34,261 bases of DNA from Anammoximicrobium sp032229885 (GTDB lineage Bacteria > Planctomycetota > Planctomycetia > Pirellulales > Pirellulaceae): assembly GCA_032229885.1 (NCBI GenBank), contig JAVYAJ010000148.1:1-34261 (forward strand), given 5' to 3'. Below the pieces are notes generated by a model. That model saw only the letters and a program-made list of their open reading frames with translations. It was not told the origin of the DNA and ran no database searches. Positions within the stretch are counted from its first letter, which is position 1. Each line of letters opens with the position of its first letter. The position numbers were made by a program, and so were the translations under genes. Positions 24,737-33,366 of the stretch are shown here, piece by piece.

Positions 24737-24951
24737 GGGACAATGGAACGGAAAATCGTCCCGGATTACCGGGCGAACGATCTGGGCACGAGGTGATGAT
24801 AGACGAAATGGCAGCGCGGCGAGCGCCGGCGAGTGCGCCGTCCTGAAGGGACGCACTTCGTCACGTCCATCCGGTTGCGGCCACGACGAAGCGTAGCTCT
24901 CCATCACGGCATGTCCCTCGCAGGGCGTATTCCGGGTTGATAAACCAAGCG
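24737..24951. repeat. Intergenic repeat, copy 2
   Basis: This is the diverged, slightly shorter relative of 4655-4888. It keeps the left GGGACA, TCGTCCC, GGGCACG, GCGGCGAGC, GAGTGCGCCGTCCT, GGTTGCGGCCACGACG and right GATAAACCA blocks in the same order. It lacks about 17 nt present in copy 1 after the ACGTCC arm. The hairpin is retained in a changed form (GGACGCACTTCGTCACGTCC). The element fills the gap between two convergent genes, the aldolase and the dGTPase. Confidence 0.65.
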
Positions 24952-24974
24952 GACACTGCGCCGGCGGCGCCGGA

Positions 24975-26114
24975 TCATGAATCCCGAAAATGGTGTTCGT
25001 ACTGTTGGACGCAGTAGCGGTCGGTCATGCCCGCTAGATACTCGCCGACGGTGCGAGGCAGGCCGAACTGCTCGCCCCGCGCGCGGAACTCGGGGGGCAG
25101 CAGCGCGGGGCGTCGACAGTAGCCGTGGAACATCGCCCGCAGGTGATCCTGGGCCCGCTGGCGAACCGCGATCAACCGCGGATGCCGGTACACGCGTTGG
25201 TAGAGGAACGCTTCCAGTTCGGCTTTCTGCGCAGCCAGGGTTGGACTGGGCGCCAGTCGGTAATCTGCGCGACGGGCTTCGTCAGCGCTCTCGAACCGCA
25301 ACCGTGACAGGGCGTCTCCGGCGACGCGCAAGACGTCCGTCACCTGCCGGTCGATCAATTCATGCACCACGGCCTTGCGCAACAACTCGCCGCGCAGCCC
25401 GCCGAACTTGCGATGCACCTGGGCGATTGCCTCGCGGACCAGCGGAAGGGCGGCCAATTCCTCGATCGTGATCAGGCCCAGCTTGACGGAATCATCCGTA
25501 TCATGCGCGTCGTAGGTCATGCTGTCGGCGATGTCCACGACCTGCGCTTCGAGCAGGGGCGCCGCGCCGGCGGCCTGTTTGTCGATCCGGCTCGCCTGGC
25601 TCTCCAACACCTCATACGTCAAGTTCAACCCGGGAAAGCTCTGGTAACGATTCTCCAACTCCTCGGCGATCGTCAGCGCATAGCGGTTGTGCGAGAAGCC
25701 GCCCCAGGCGGCCAGGCATTCGTTCAGGGCGTCTTCGCCGGCATGGCCGAAGGGCGGATGTCCGATGTCGTGGAACAGCGACAGCGCCTCGATCAGATCC
25801 TCGTTCAGCCGCAGGGCTCGTCCGATGGTCCGCGCGATCGAAGCGACCTCGTGCGTATGTGTGAGTCGGGTTCGCGGATAGTCGCCCATCTCGCCCGTGA
25901 ACACCTGCATCTTGCCGCTCAGCCGTCGGTACGCCGCGCTGTGGACGACGCGATCCCGATCGCGTTGAAACGGCCCTCGATAGGCATGTTCCGCTTCGTG
26001 ATACTTGCGGCCTCGCGAATCGATGCTGCGCATGGCGTAGGGCGCCAGCAAGACGGCTTCGCGGGCGGCGATCGTCTGTAGGCCGGACAACTGGACACGG
26101 GCCGTCTCGTCCAT
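24975..26114 (-). CDS. dgt: dGTPase-like deoxynucleoside triphosphate triphosphohydrolase
   Basis: The 379-residue protein has the HD-domain ligands of the dGTPase family: H88 in RLTHTHEVASIARTIGRAL, H115-D116 in LFHDIGHPPFGHAGEDAL, and a downstream Asp in VDIADSMTYDAHD. The entry motif RDRDRVVHSAAYRRLSGKMQ (51-70) and the C-terminal VGEYLAGMTDRYC are also typical. It hydrolyses dNTPs, preferentially dGTP in characterised members, to nucleoside and triphosphate, in nucleotide-pool control; some homologues restrict phage. The start at 26114 fits the family length (~380, the short type) and has only a weak Shine-Dalgarno sequence. It lies about 160 nt downstream of the deacetylase gene on the same strand and may be co-transcribed with it. 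Confidence 0.9.
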   Translation of the reverse strand: MDETARVQLSGLQTIAAREAVLLAPYAMRSIDSRGRKYHEAEHAYRGPFQRDRDRVVHSAAYRRLSGKMQVFTGEMGDYPRTRLTHTHEVASIARTIGRALRLNEDLIEALSLFHDIGHPPFGHAGEDALNECLAAWGGFSHNRYALTIAEELENRYQSFPGLNLTYEVLESQASRIDKQAAGAAPLLEAQVVDIADSMTYDAHDTDDSVKLGLITIEELAALPLVREAIAQVHRKFGGLRGELLRKAVVHELIDRQVTDVLRVAGDALSRLRFESADEARRADYRLAPSPTLAAQKAELEAFLYQRVYRHPRLIAVRQRAQDHLRAMFHGYCRRPALLPPEFRARGEQFGLPRTVGEYLAGMTDRYCVQQYEHHFRDS

Positions 26115-26271
26115 GCGGGTATTTCCAGGAGGATCGGAAGGCGGGTCAAGATCCTCGCGACGGGCGGCGGCTCGCGCACACACAGGCGCCGTCCCGGGCT
26201 TCCGTTCCCGATGGTTCAGCGGTGTGAAAACGCCCGCGGCGATCGTCGTCCGACGAAGCGGGTGGCGGCGT

Positions 26272-27009
26272 CTATCGCGAGAACAAGAACTTCATCAGGT
26301 CTTGCGTTCCCAGAGCTCGAGCGGCCACAAAGGTCTCGCCGGCGGCGAACCCCGCGGCGGCGCCCGCCAGCAGCGCCGCGCCGCGCAGCCGCTCGAATAC
26401 ATACGCTTTCTCGGGAGGGAACTGCGTGGCATAGCAGCGGACGGCGTCCAGCTTGGTGTCCAGCGTCTGGCTGATGTCGACCGTAAAGTGGCTGCCATAC
26501 TCGTGCAACGTCGCCGGCTCGAACGCCAGTCGAAAGTACAGTTGGACGGGGATCGTATGGACGGGCAGCCCGTCGAAGTGCGCGTCCCACTTGGTCAGTC
26601 GCGCGTAAAATACGGCCGCGTCGGTGATCTGCATGGCTTGCCAGTGGTCGGGCGAAGCCAACGGAGTTTTGTCGCCGAATCCGATCACCACTTGGGGGCG
26701 GAACTTGCGGAACTCTTTGGCCAGTGCGACGCGCGCCTCGAACGAATCGAACAGCCGTCGGTTCGGCAGCGCCAACGTCACGCGGCGGTGGACGCCCAGC
26801 GTCTCGGCCGAGCGACGCGCCTCGGCCAGCCGCGCCTCCGGCCCCGGCGACAAGGGCGTCGGCTCGCCGTCCGTCAAGTCGATGATGCCCACGCGATAAC
26901 CCTGCCGCGCCAGCCGCGCCAACGTTCCGCCACAGGCAATCTCCGCGTCGTCGGGATGGGCGCCGACGGCGATCACGTCCAACTGGGGATGCTCCTCGAT
27001 GCTTTCCAT
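26272..27009 (-). CDS. bshB1: PIG-L/LmbE-family deacetylase, BshB1-like
   Basis: The 245-residue protein has the zinc-binding GAHPDDAEIACGGT motif (16-29; H18, D20, D21) and the third-ligand region SPDHWQA (H122). Family-typical spans also seen are GIIDLTDGEPTP, EARRSAETLGV and RPQVVIGFG. It matches the BshB1 subfamily, which removes the acetyl group of GlcNAc-malate in bacillithiol synthesis. Other PIG-L deacetylases act on GlcNAc-linked molecules, so the exact substrate is inferred. bshA and bshC are not in the window. The ATG at 27009 is chosen because conserved sequence begins with QLDVIAVGAHPDD; upstream codons are not conserved-looking. The dGTPase follows on the same strand. Confidence 0.83.
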   Translation of the reverse strand: MESIEEHPQLDVIAVGAHPDDAEIACGGTLARLARQGYRVGIIDLTDGEPTPLSPGPEARLAEARRSAETLGVHRRVTLALPNRRLFDSFEARVALAKEFRKFRPQVVIGFGDKTPLASPDHWQAMQITDAAVFYARLTKWDAHFDGLPVHTIPVQLYFRLAFEPATLHEYGSHFTVDISQTLDTKLDAVRCYATQFPPEKAYVFERLRGAALLAGAAAGFAAGETFVAARALGTQDLMKFLFSR

Positions 27010-27344
27010 CGCGTTCTCGTGCCCTTTTTGGTTTTCTGCTCTCTCGAATTGCCGGGTTCCGTGTTCGCGCCGTGAGCCGATTCCGCTGAATTGCGGCCAC
27101 CGCATTCGGCCCACCGCCGGCGCTCGCCAGACGCGTCGGGGAATTCTAGGAGACAATCGTCCGGAATAAAAGGGACGCTTCGTTGTCGGCAAGCCGTCGA
27201 CACGCTAAAAAAGGCCGCGGCGGCCGCGGGCCATGCTCGCCCCTGCCGCGATCCGGCGGCCGCGCAGGGCCGCCTGACCGAACGCGACGCCGCCCGCGAG
27301 CAGCGAGCCGTCGCCGACTGGATCGATTCTCAGGAGACCATCCG
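27010..27344. other. Divergent intergenic region with GC hairpin and A/T run
   Basis: About 335 bp separate the divergent deacetylase and dehydrogenase genes. No gene or clear promoter hexamers are seen. 27207-27232 contains six A followed by a G+C-only inverted repeat. An in-frame alanine-rich open stretch (about 27170-27345) leads into the dehydrogenase, but nothing in it looks conserved. Confidence 0.4.
27207..27232 (-). terminator. Terminator-like hairpin on the minus strand
   Basis: Read on the minus strand, CCGCGG-CCG-CCGCGG is followed by CC and six T. This fits a rho-independent terminator, although the stem is short (6 bp) and the only transcription it could stop is antisense to the dehydrogenase leader. 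It may instead insulate the deacetylase gene from upstream read-through. Confidence 0.25.
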
Positions 27345-28328
27345 ATGCCTCGCGTGCTCGTCACCTCGCCGACCTGGATCAATCGCCCCGGCCCCTACTG
27401 CGACATTCTGGATCAAGCGGGGTTCGCCATCGTCTATCCGCCGCCGGGCGCCGACCTGAATCAGCCTTCCGTGCTGGGCGAAGTCTTGCGCGGCGTCGAT
27501 GCCATCCTGGCCAGCAACGAACCGCTGACGCGAGCCATCCTCGCCGAATCGCAATTGCGCGTGGTCGCTCGCGGCGGAGTCGGGTACGATTCGGTCGACG
27601 TGTCGGCAGCCACCGAACTGGGGATCGTCGTCACGATCGCGCCGGGCGCGGTCGAGGTGTCTACGGCCGAGCACACGATCGCCCTGTTGCTGAGCCTGAC
27701 GCGAGGCATCCTCGCCCGCGATCGCCAGGTGCGCACCGGCTGCTGGACGCGTCAAGCCCTGCCGCAACTCGCCGGCCAGACGTTCGGCATCGTCGGGCTA
27801 GGGCGTGTCGGCCAGGCCGTCGCCCGGCGCGCGCTGGGTCTGCAGATGAAGGTGATCGCCTGCGCTCCGCGTCCCGACCTGGATTTCGTCCAACGACATG
27901 GCATTGGCTTGAGGACGTTCGAGGCGCTGCTGGGCGAGGCCGATGTGGTCAGCCTGCACATGCCCAGCCTGCCGGAGACGGCGAATTTGATCGACGCCCG
28001 GGCGCTTGCGCTGATGAAGCCGGGAGCGATCCTGATCAATATGTCGCGAGGCGCGACGGTGGACGAAGCGGCCCTGGTCGAGGCCCTGCGGACCGGCCAC
28101 CTGTTCGGCGCCGGCTTGGACGTGTTCAAACAAGAGCCATTGCCGACGAGCAGCCCGTTGACGCAACTCGACAACGTCGTCCTCACGCCCCACTGCGGTG
28201 GCTTGGACGCGGATTCGGAAGTCGCGATGACGAGCGTCGCGGCCCAGTGCATCGTCGACTTGCACCAGGGCCGTTGGCCCGACCGATGCGTCGTGAATCC
28301 GACGTTGCGCGACGGTTGGCGATGGTGA
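27345..28328 (+). CDS. D-2-hydroxyacid dehydrogenase (phosphoglycerate dehydrogenase-like)
   Basis: The 327-residue protein starts at an ATG with AGGAG 8 nt upstream (27332-27336). It has the two-domain D-isomer-specific dehydrogenase layout. It has ARGGVGYDSVD (75-85), the Rossmann motif GLGRVG (151-156) and the catalytic residues R235 in NMSRGATVDE, E264 in FKQEPL and H283 in TPHCGG. It lacks the C-terminal ACT/intervening domains of long SerA, so it is the short type and may act on phosphoglycerate or another 2-hydroxyacid. The end of the second Rossmann strand reads VIACAPRP, without the acidic residue that usually binds NAD ribose and with an Arg nearby. This could favour NADP(H); inference only. 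Confidence 0.87.
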   Translation: MPRVLVTSPTWINRPGPYCDILDQAGFAIVYPPPGADLNQPSVLGEVLRGVDAILASNEPLTRAILAESQLRVVARGGVGYDSVDVSAATELGIVVTIAPGAVEVSTAEHTIALLLSLTRGILARDRQVRTGCWTRQALPQLAGQTFGIVGLGRVGQAVARRALGLQMKVIACAPRPDLDFVQRHGIGLRTFEALLGEADVVSLHMPSLPETANLIDARALALMKPGAILINMSRGATVDEAALVEALRTGHLFGAGLDVFKQEPLPTSSPLTQLDNVVLTPHCGGLDADSEVAMTSVAAQCIVDLHQGRWPDRCVVNPTLRDGWRW

Positions 28329-28350
28329 CGCGCGCGGGGCGTCTGATCGC

Positions 28351-29931
28351 CTACCGCGGCTGGGCCTCGAACACGACGCGGATGCGCGGCGCGCCATCGC
28401 GGCGGCTCGGGCGCGGCGTCAGGATGAAATCGTCGCTGACGACCGGTTGCCACTGACTGCCTTCCACGATGCGAACCCCGGTCACTCGTCGCGGCAGATA
28501 CGCCACAAAGGGACGCCCTCCGCGTTGCGATCCGTTGGTGTTGATCGGTTCAACGCTGTCCGTGCCGGCCAGCGGCGTTATTTCGAACACATACCGGTCG
28601 CCTTGTTGGGTCAAGGATTGGGCGAACGCCTGCGGGCATTCGGCCATCCGCGCGGACCAGGCCGGGTCGCCGTAGAAGGCCACCGCGTCGCGATCGAACA
28701 GCAGCCCCACGGCGTCGGTCGCCGTCAATCCCTGAGAGCGAGCGGCCTCGCCGAGCGGCGGCGCCGTGCCCAGCCGTCCCGTGTCGCCGCTGGGCCGATC
28801 CAGCAACTCGGGAAAGCACGTCGCCAGGCGATGGATCAGCGCGTGCTGGTTGGCGAAAAACGCCTCGGTCAACGTGTATCGCCCCGGCTGTTCGACAAAA
28901 TAATCCAGCACACCCCACCCCATGTACCCGTACCAGGTAGGGACGGTATAGCCGAGCATCTGGCAGACACCGCCGCTGTTCATCCAGGCCAAGGCCAGGC
29001 AGTCGCGGCCGTCGATATGCCCCACCAGACAGTTGCCGATCGGCAGATAGACCTTCGGGTTCGGCGACTCGATGGGCAATCGACGCCCCTGCGTATCGAG
29101 CCCGAACAGACGTCCGTCGGCGCAGCGGAACGAACCGTTGCGATAGCCAAAGCCGATCTGCCAATCGCGTTCGGTGGCGTGGCCCGAGGTGATGAACAGA
29201 TCGGGCTGATATTCGTTCAGCGCATTCACCAGCGCACCCGTCGTATCGCCGGGCGCAGCCTGTTCGATCGGCGCCTCGCCCGGCCGCTTTCGGACCATCC
29301 GGCCTTGGTCCCGTTCGCTGTACCAGACGCCGTCGTCCACCATTTGCAGGGCGAACTCGGTTCCCGCCGCGACCTTGCGCACCGTCAGCGGCTCGGCCTG
29401 CCGCGCGATTCGCAGAGCCGCGGTCGCGTCATACCCTGTCACGACGCCCCACAGACAGTCCGTGTAGGGATCGTCGTCCAACTGGCGGGTCAAGCGATGG
29501 ATGCGACCGATGAGCTCGCGAGTCGCCTCGTCGGGCCGCGCCACGAAACACGCATAGCGTGGAAACGCCTGTCGCAGCGACGGCAGGGTCTGCTCGACCG
29601 AATCGTTGTACACGATCACTCGAGCCTTGTGTTTGGCCCCGATCGTCTGGATCACCTGCCGCCAATCCGCGGCGGCGGCGGTCTGTCGAGACGCGACGAC
29701 CACATACGACGAATCGACCTCCGCAGTCCGTGCCTCGGGCGCCAGTGAGGCAATCGCAGCCAGAATCAAGAACCCGCCGTACCGTGACAAACGCGAAAAG
29801 CGTCTGTCTCCACGTGGCCCAAGCCGCGAAACGCCACGATGCGAACCCATCTCCTGAGAGGCGCCTCGGGCGTCCTCGACTTTCCGTGTTCGAGCGTGGA
29901 CAAACCGTGTTTCGCTTAAGCTCGGATGCAT
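28351..29931 (-). CDS. Secreted caspase-fold-like (clan CD, C25-like) putative peptidase
   Basis: AGAGGAG 6 nt upstream supports the ATG at 29931 (526 residues); a GTG at 29949 and an ATG at 29850 are alternatives. A long basic N-terminus precedes a hydrophobic stretch (about 51-66) ending EARTA, probably an extended signal peptide. The body has an alternating strand-helix pattern with SSYVVVASRQT, ARVIVYND and DLFITSGHATERDWQIG, the last carrying H251. It is followed by KVYLPIGNCLVGHIDGRD with C301, then ALAWMNSGGVCQMLGYTVPT and WYGYMGWG. A His after a strand and a Cys after the next strand is the dyad arrangement of gingipain/caspase-type peptidases. No family name is certain. Function as a peptidase is inferred. 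The gene is convergent with the dehydrogenase. Confidence 0.65.
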   Translation of the reverse strand: MHPSLSETRFVHARTRKVEDARGASQEMGSHRGVSRLGPRGDRRFSRLSRYGGFLILAAIASLAPEARTAEVDSSYVVVASRQTAAAADWRQVIQTIGAKHKARVIVYNDSVEQTLPSLRQAFPRYACFVARPDEATRELIGRIHRLTRQLDDDPYTDCLWGVVTGYDATAALRIARQAEPLTVRKVAAGTEFALQMVDDGVWYSERDQGRMVRKRPGEAPIEQAAPGDTTGALVNALNEYQPDLFITSGHATERDWQIGFGYRNGSFRCADGRLFGLDTQGRRLPIESPNPKVYLPIGNCLVGHIDGRDCLALAWMNSGGVCQMLGYTVPTWYGYMGWGVLDYFVEQPGRYTLTEAFFANQHALIHRLATCFPELLDRPSGDTGRLGTAPPLGEAARSQGLTATDAVGLLFDRDAVAFYGDPAWSARMAECPQAFAQSLTQQGDRYVFEITPLAGTDSVEPINTNGSQRGGRPFVAYLPRRVTGVRIVEGSQWQPVVSDDFILTPRPSRRDGAPRIRVVFEAQPR

Positions 29932-30410
29932 CTCTGACTCCTCTGCCACGCGGTTCGGCGCGCGGGGGACTGAACACCAAGCCGCTCGTCAGCAGGACGC
30001 AGGGCTAGAATCGCGCTGCGACGGATTGCCAGGGTTGCTCCGGTTCCGTGGGGCGCTGCGGCGGCGGCCGAGCGCAAACTGGCTCGCCATCGTTCCAGTG
30101 CGCCCGCGTCGGAGATGTCATCGCCCCGATCCGCCGTTGACCGGCAAGTTCGCTCGACGCCGAAATCAGAGTCGGAACGACCGCCCGTTTCGACGACCCG
30201 TCTCGGGCCAGTCGAACATTCTACCGGGCCGACATCGGGAATCAACAAATGCCCGCGATTGCAGATGCGGCGCACCGGAGCGTCGCCCCGATCGTCGCTC
30301 ACACGCCATCGGCGGGCGACGAGCCCGCGTTACGCGCTCGGGGGGATCGTCCGATGTTCCGGGCGAGCCCGACCGCTCGCGCCAGGTCGAAGCCCGTCGT
30401 CTCGGCCTGG
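29932..30410. other. Gene-free stretch
   Basis: About 480 bp between the putative peptidase (starts leftward) and the ROK gene end hold no convincing gene. Open frames are arginine-rich shadows. AGAGGAG at 29938-29944 is the ribosome binding site of the peptidase gene. A TAGAAT at 30005 on the plus strand has no -35 partner. I see no repeat or RNA structure of note. Confidence 0.4.
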
Positions 30411-31640
30411 TCAAATCGCGGCGAGCCGTGCGCTGACTTGCGCGGCGGCCTGTTCGGCCAGCACGGCGGCGCCGACCAGGTTGGCGTTCAGGCCGCGTTC
30501 GTCGATCACCGACGGCCGCAGATAGCTCATGATCCCGGCCGCGCCCAGGCGGCGTTGAGCCGAGGGGCCGAAATATGGCAACGCGTAGGACGGCTTTCCG
30601 CCCAGGCAGATCGGCGCGCCTTCGCGCAACCCATCGCGCCGCGCCTGTTTGTACAGGATCAGCGTGGCTTCCGCCAAAATTCGGCCGAACAGGCGATCGG
30701 TGTCGACGGCGGCCTCGACGCGCATGCTGCTCAGCTTGCTGATGTGCTTGCCGGCGATCGTCGGATCGGTCATCTGCCGTTTCTCGCGAATGTCCAGGAA
30801 ACGCGTGTAGAAATCGTCGTCGCCGACCAGCGCCCGAAACAGGCGGCAACGGCCCAGGCCGGACAGAATGACCTCGGCGCGAATCGTATTCGGATCGCCG
30901 CCGGGACCGACCAGCCGGCCCTCGGGAGGGCTGAGTTCTTCGATCGCGATCTGTTCGAAACGATCGAATGATGCCTCGTGTTGGTAGAACAACGTCTTGA
31001 GCATCAGTTTGTCGAGGGGAATTGCATAGCCCGGCTCGTTCGTATAATGCAGGCTTCGGTCGTCGCCATTCCAGTCCAAGGCGGGAAACCGGATCGTGCC
31101 TTCTTTGTCGATCCACGCTCCGCCCCATCCGCCGCCGAAGACCCAATACAGGAGGTCCGTGCGGAGGATCGACCATTCCGCCAGTCCTCCGGCGTTCGCG
31201 TCGTTGTCGATTTGGACCGGCAAGCCTGTCTCGGCGGCCAGCCGCGCGCGAAGGTTCGTCCCATTCAGGAACGGGAGGTTGGCGGCCAGGAGGTACGTGC
31301 CGTCGGAACGGAACAGGCCGGGTGATGCGACCCCGATCGCCGACGCGTCGTTTGGCCGGCGTCCGACCTGCCGAGCCAACTGTCTGATCATGTCCAGCAG
31401 GCGAGGCACGAAAACGTCGAAGCTGTCGCCAAAATCCTCGCGCGCCAGGACGCCGTCAGCGATCTGGACCAGAGAGCTGTTGAACAGGCCAATCTTGGCG
31501 CCGACGCCGGCGCCGATATCGATCGCGACGTACCACGGTTTCGGATCCCTCGAGAGGAGATCTTCGGCTCCCAGGGCAAGATTCGATTCAGAGAATTCAA
31601 CCGGATCGGCCAGGTGCGGAAATCGCAGGACACTGGTCAT
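30411..31640 (-). CDS. ROK-family protein (sugar kinase/regulator fold) without the zinc motif
   Basis: The 409-residue protein starts at an ATG with GAGGA 6 nt upstream. It shows the actin-like ATPase signature of ROK proteins: phosphate-1 AIDIGAGVGAKIGLF (39-53), IGVASPGLF (102-110), the DNDANAGGLAEW segment with the catalytic Asp near 147, and a second phosphate loop VFGGGWGGAWI (167-177). The CxCGxxGC zinc-binding motif that normally follows, and which positions the sugar in glucokinase-type ROK enzymes, is absent. After GYAIP come long helices and a segment YTRFLDIREKRQMTDPTIAG. There is no N-terminal HTH, so it is not a NagC/XylR-type repressor. It is probably a divergent sugar or sugar-acid kinase; the substrate is unknown. 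Confidence 0.75.
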   Translation of the reverse strand: MTSVLRFPHLADPVEFSESNLALGAEDLLSRDPKPWYVAIDIGAGVGAKIGLFNSSLVQIADGVLAREDFGDSFDVFVPRLLDMIRQLARQVGRRPNDASAIGVASPGLFRSDGTYLLAANLPFLNGTNLRARLAAETGLPVQIDNDANAGGLAEWSILRTDLLYWVFGGGWGGAWIDKEGTIRFPALDWNGDDRSLHYTNEPGYAIPLDKLMLKTLFYQHEASFDRFEQIAIEELSPPEGRLVGPGGDPNTIRAEVILSGLGRCRLFRALVGDDDFYTRFLDIREKRQMTDPTIAGKHISKLSSMRVEAAVDTDRLFGRILAEATLILYKQARRDGLREGAPICLGGKPSYALPYFGPSAQRRLGAAGIMSYLRPSVIDERGLNANLVGAAVLAEQAAAQVSARLAAI

Positions 31641-32400
31641 AGTTTTTCCTCGTTCCAGGAAGCTGTCTTGCCCTTCGTTCGGGAAATCCGCGCTCGAGGC
31701 CCTCGGGTCCGTAAGAGCTCAAGGCCAACGAACAGCCCGCGCCCGCGATTCCTTGCGCTGCGCCGGATGCAAGCTCGTCGGGCGAATTCGCCGCCGCCTT
31801 TGCTGCACCGGGTTCGACGTTCGTGCGGCCAGTCCCGCCCCGCGCGCCGTATAATTACCAAAGCGATCGAGAGCCGCAAAGATCAGTTCGGGCGCCGAGG
31901 GCCGAGGGGCCGAGCGCCCTACGATGCTTGTGGCCACATCCCGGACACGACGCGGGCAACTGGATCTCGCCGCGTCGATCAACAGCGTTCGGACATCTCG
32001 TTCGCCGGGCGCGCTACGGGCACGGCAGAGACGGCCGAACGCCGGGGATCCCACGAGATCGGGCCATCGTGCGCGCTGGGGTTCGCGGCAGGGCCATTCG
32101 GCTTGCGGCTTTTGGTTCCGCGCGTCTGCTAGCAGGCGGAAACGCCAGACGCTGTGAGATCCGCGGGGGTTTTGGCGACGCAAGGTCGTCGGACCAGACG
32201 CGGCCACCAGCCATCGGGCCAGACTTCGAGCCCTCTGCGCTCGGCGCGCGCCGGGTTTGGCCCGAAAACACCTTTACGAACCCAGGCGGGCTTGGGCAGA
32301 GGCGGCCGCGACACAAGGGGCCGCGAGCAAGCCGCTTGGCGTCCTTGCAGCCTCGCGCTTCGGCGTCAGACCGTTCTTCGGAATCGGCGGACCGAGCTCG
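31641..32400. other. Long gene-free region
   Basis: About 760 bp lie between the ROK gene start and the end of the RNase HII-like gene. Several open frames cross it, but all are Arg/Ala/Gly-rich with no recognisable domain. A perfect TATAAT (31850-31855, plus strand) has no -35 match. Arms CGGGCCA (32215-32221) and TGGCCCG (around 32258-32264) can form a 7-bp stem. The region could hold a long leader for the ROK gene, a degraded gene or an unrecognised RNA. I cannot support any of these. Confidence 0.4.
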
Positions 32401-33366
32401 CTAACGATTCCTCCACAGGACGTGATCGGGGATTCCCAGCTTCGTGCGACAGTCCTCGATCTCGCGTCGAAAGCGGCGGGCATCCTCGGGATAACCGGCC
32501 GTGGGGCGCAGGTTCGGCAGATGGCGTTGCCAGAAAGCGTTGAAGGCAAGCATGGCCAATTCGCGCAGATACTTGGATGCCATCGATGCCAGGGCGACCG
32601 ATAGGAGCCGTTCGGCTCGTTCCAGGAAACAGCATTCCTTGCGGCCGTGGGCCGGTCCCCAGCGATACAGGCTGCGCGATCGGCATTCGCCATAAATTTC
32701 CACCAGACACTCTGGGAACGCCTGTTGCACAAATTCGGCATATCTCTGGCGACCGCCATGTTTGTCGCACGTGATCCAAGCCGGATGATCGTCACACTCC
32801 GCCAAAACCGTCCGAATCAAATCCAACGTCAAAGTCGATAGAACGCTCGCCTTGTTTCCGTGGCGAACCAGCTCGTCGTTGAACCGTTGAGGAGGCACGA
32901 CGCGCGAGCGAACCTGCAACAATCGGATGTTCGCGCCGCGAAGCCCTTGGCCCAAGCCGTCAGCCAGCCGATCCAAATCAGCCCAGTCGTGATGCAGGGG
33001 CAGAGACCGCTCGAAACCATAATTCCAGGGCGCGTCGTCCCAATCGAGATCGTCGGGCGGGGCCGCCCGTGCGATCGCCTCGCGCCAGTCATCCGGCCGT
33101 AGGCCGAGCGTCCGCCACGCGGCCAGCACGCCGCGTTCGAGCATTTTCAGATCTCCGGAGGATTTGTACAGCGTCTTGGAATCGGCGATGGGCACTTCCC
33201 CGCAGCGGGCGTCGGACGTTGGGAGGCGGGATACGACGCCGGCCAGCGCCGTGTACAGCCCGTCGGCGGGCAGTTCGTCCGGCACTTGCCACAAGGTCGC
33301 CGTAACAACCAGGGGCCCGAGATTCGGTCCGTATCCAGCTTCGTCGGTCCCGATCAGATAGGCCAT
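32401..33366 (-). CDS. RNase HII-like protein (divergent RNase H fold)
   Basis: The 321-residue protein begins YLIGTDEAGYGPNLGPLVVT, the GxDEAGxGPxxGPVV opening of RNase HII, with metal ligands D8 and E9, followed by ADSKTLY (61-67) in place of DSKKL. A third acid is present as D201 in WITCDKHGGR. The VALASMASKYLRELAM segment (257-272) matches ASIxAKxxRD but has E269 where Asp is usual. RNase HII removes ribonucleotides from DNA:RNA hybrids. This protein is about 100 residues longer than RnhB (~200-220), with inserts at about 85-165 and 220-245 that include CRSRSLYRWGPAHGRKECC. It may be a divergent nuclease of altered specificity. The ATG at 33366 has no clear Shine-Dalgarno sequence. Confidence 0.75.
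   Translation of the reverse strand: MAYLIGTDEAGYGPNLGPLVVTATLWQVPDELPADGLYTALAGVVSRLPTSDARCGEVPIADSKTLYKSSGDLKMLERGVLAAWRTLGLRPDDWREAIARAAPPDDLDWDDAPWNYGFERSLPLHHDWADLDRLADGLGQGLRGANIRLLQVRSRVVPPQRFNDELVRHGNKASVLSTLTLDLIRTVLAECDDHPAWITCDKHGGRQRYAEFVQQAFPECLVEIYGECRSRSLYRWGPAHGRKECCFLERAERLLSVALASMASKYLRELAMLAFNAFWQRHLPNLRPTAGYPEDARRFRREIEDCRTKLGIPDHVLWRNR

Noticed and set aside
27091..27459. 122-codon plus-strand frame with an alanine run
   Set aside because: It runs into the dehydrogenase in another frame, has no ribosome binding site and no recognised domain.
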